Part shown: positions 62,571-64,000 of the stretch, piece after piece | Layout of the letters: each line of letters begins with the position of its first letter | Position numbering within the stretch: the stretch's first letter is position 1 | Assembly: GCA_036186865.1 (NCBI GenBank) | Contig: AP025055.1 | Coordinates: 29,369,870 to 29,433,869 of the forward strand | Reading direction: 5' to 3' | Length of the DNA: 64,000 nt | DNA from: Eustoma russellianum | Taxonomy: Eukaryota; Streptophyta; Magnoliopsida; Gentianales; Gentianaceae | Program-made: the position numbers and the translations under genes | Notes under the pieces: model-generated | The model's input: only the letters and a program-made list of their open reading frames with translations | Database searches by the model: none | What the model was told of the DNA's origin: nothing

Positions 62571-64000
62571 CCTACAAAACCAAAAGATGTATGCATTGGT
62601 ACCCTTTGATGGTTGGGTCCTTTAGGGTTAGTTTGTCGACCCTTAGGCTTCCAAACATGCGTGCTTCCAAATCTAGCTCTACATGCTTTCTTCACATGTC
62701 GTAGTTTGTTGCAATGAAAACAAGTGGGTACATGCTTTGGTTTAGAAGGTGATGAATTTTGTTGTGTTTTTCTATTATTTGCCCTTTTCTTTAAGAACTT
62801 AGGTTTAATAGAAGAAAGTGATGAATTAAATCCTCAACCGGATTTATCATTTCCAATTCTTTGATTTCCAAGTAGTATGTCTAAATTGTTTTTACTATTT
62901 GTTAGTCTTTGTAAGTCTAACTTTAGTTTCTCACATTCTTTTCTAATTTCTACATTTTCAAGAGCTACGGTTTTATGCATGGTGAGTATGATGTCATGCT
63001 CTTGAAACATCAAAATATTCTTGTCATGCAAGTTCTTATTTTCTAAGATGCATTTCTTGAACTCTTTCTTCAAATGCTTATATTTTAAATTCAATTTTTC
63101 AAAGTCATCTTGCAAATATCCTATTTCATCATGCAAAGTTGAAGGGTTAAAATTTACCTCAAGATCATCTTCAATTGCCATAAGACAAGTATGTTGAATC
63201 TTTGGATTGTCAACTATTGCAACAAGTCCAACACCTTAATCTTTACTCTCTTCTCCTTCCGATTCCGAAAGGAGATCATCCCACGTGGTTACCTCCGCAT
63301 TGAGGGCTTTTTTCTTTTGAGGAAAGACCTTCTTCTCTTGCTTTTGCGGCTCTTTTACGTGGAAATCGGCAATGAAATGACCGGGTCGACCACATCTATA
63401 GCAATTTTCACTTGCTTCCTTTTCTTTAGATGGTCTTTTGAAAAACTTTCTTGCTTGAGCTTTGTTTCTAGTTGCCATTGTTCTAAATTTTCTTACTAGA
63501 AGGGCAACTTCCTCATCCGATTCATCGGACTCTACCACCAATCCTTTGTGTGATGTTTGTGTGGGCTTGATAGGGTTCATCCTATTTTGTTCATCAATAA
63601 GAATTTAATGAGTAAGAAGATTACCGGATAGCTCATCAAGGGTAAGAGTCTTGAGATTCTTTGACTCGGTGATGGCGGTGACTTTGGGTGTCCATTCTCT
63701 TGGCAAGGAGTTGAGGAGTTTTGAGACAAGGTTTCATTTGAGATTTTCTTGTCCACCATGGAGAGTTGATTTCACTATTCGTGTGAATCGGTCGATTGTC
63801 TCCTCAATCTTTTCACCGCTCTTCATTCCGAACATCTCATATTCCTTCATGAGCATGAGTCTTTTGGCCATTCTTACTTACTCAGTTCCTTCATGTATCA
63901 TTTCAAGCTTTTTCCATGCCTCATGAGCTGTTTCAAGACCTTGAAGTCTTATGAGCTCGGTGGTGGTGAGAGCACTTGAGAGAATATCAAATGCTTTGCC
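62571..64000 (-). pseudogene. Second SIRE-like gag, continues beyond window
   Basis: Pieces in order on the minus strand: gag core (from 64000 to about 63600, with in-frame stops); knuckle CYRCGRPGHFIADF, where the last cysteine is phenylalanine (63236-63580); a coiled-coil segment (62834-63181, LKYKHLKKEFKKC); and a second knuckle CFHCNKLRHVKKAC near 62690-62735, then a basic region before protease. The start codon and 5' LTR are beyond 64000. Confidence 0.82.

Larger units (their letters stand above)
55537..64000 (-). mobile_element. Second SIRE-like copia element with additional ORF, incomplete at right edge
   Basis: From the minus strand the order is gag (entering at 64000), protease, integrase, RT, RNase H, a promoter-like region, an additional ORF, polypurine tract and 3' LTR. 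Pol resembles the SIRE-like unit at 24397-27552, and both LTR types share CTAGAGGGGGGTGAATA near one end. Many stops look like C-to-T or G-to-A changes. The 5' LTR and the TSD partner are outside the window. Confidence 0.92.

Overview
This window is plant (angiosperm) nuclear DNA made almost entirely of nested LTR retrotransposons. The evidence is full-length Ty1/copia and Ty3/gypsy coding sequences, LTRs with TG...CA ends, four primer-binding sites complementary to initiator methionine tRNA, and 5-bp target-site duplications (TSDs). The only host-gene trace is a damaged fragment of a trihelix (ASIL/ENAP-type) transcription factor near 45.7-46.1 kb. There is no operon, CRISPR array, tRNA or rRNA gene that I can see. 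The species cannot be named from this sequence.

Layout, left to right. (1) 1-5593: copia element 1, minus strand, 3' LTR cut by the window edge. (2) 7433-13141: copia element 2, same family and orientation, complete, TSD aattc, LTRs differing at one base by eye, so a very recent insertion. (3) 13583-37804: a decayed gypsy element (here 'Gypsy A', minus strand, TSD gagta) with 2.2-kb LTRs. Its integrase is split by a 15.8-kb copia complex (16153-31914, TSD gtacc/gtact). That complex has three LTRs, one fairly complete SIRE-like internal region, and a chimeric second internal region in which a Tork/Tnt1-like integrase-RT piece is fused in frame to SIRE-like pol. (4) 37937-45208: a non-autonomous gypsy-related element (LARD-type, plus strand, TSD gtata) with 1.9-kb LTRs and a 3.5-kb internal region holding only a decayed gag trace. 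(5) 45214-48903: host-like DNA with the trihelix fragment. (6) 48904-50505 and 50506-55536: two copies of another copia family ('family D') in inverted orientation. The plus copy is interrupted in its 3' UTR by (7) 55537-64000: a second SIRE-like element (minus strand, running off the window) that carries an additional ORF downstream of pol.

How the parts relate. Gypsy A and the LARD share their U5 end, primer-binding site, a sequence motif in the leader and the 3' end before the polypurine tract, so the LARD may have been mobilised by Gypsy A-type proteins. All autonomous-type elements here carry disabling lesions. Elements 1 and 2 are close to intact, each with a single slippage frameshift.

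Most notable for follow-up: (a) an apparent separate TATA promoter in front of the additional ORF of the second SIRE-like element, preceded by the same palindromic ATCGATCGAT repeats that crowd the U3 of that element and of the unrelated family D; (b) family D has no canonical tRNA primer-binding site, but its 18-nt leader contains a perfect 14-nt complement to its own LTR 76 nt upstream, suggesting self-priming or a structural hairpin; (c) the three-LTR chimera with two reverse transcriptases from different copia lineages; (d) a repeated leader motif shared by Gypsy A and the LARD, a candidate packaging or dimerisation signal.
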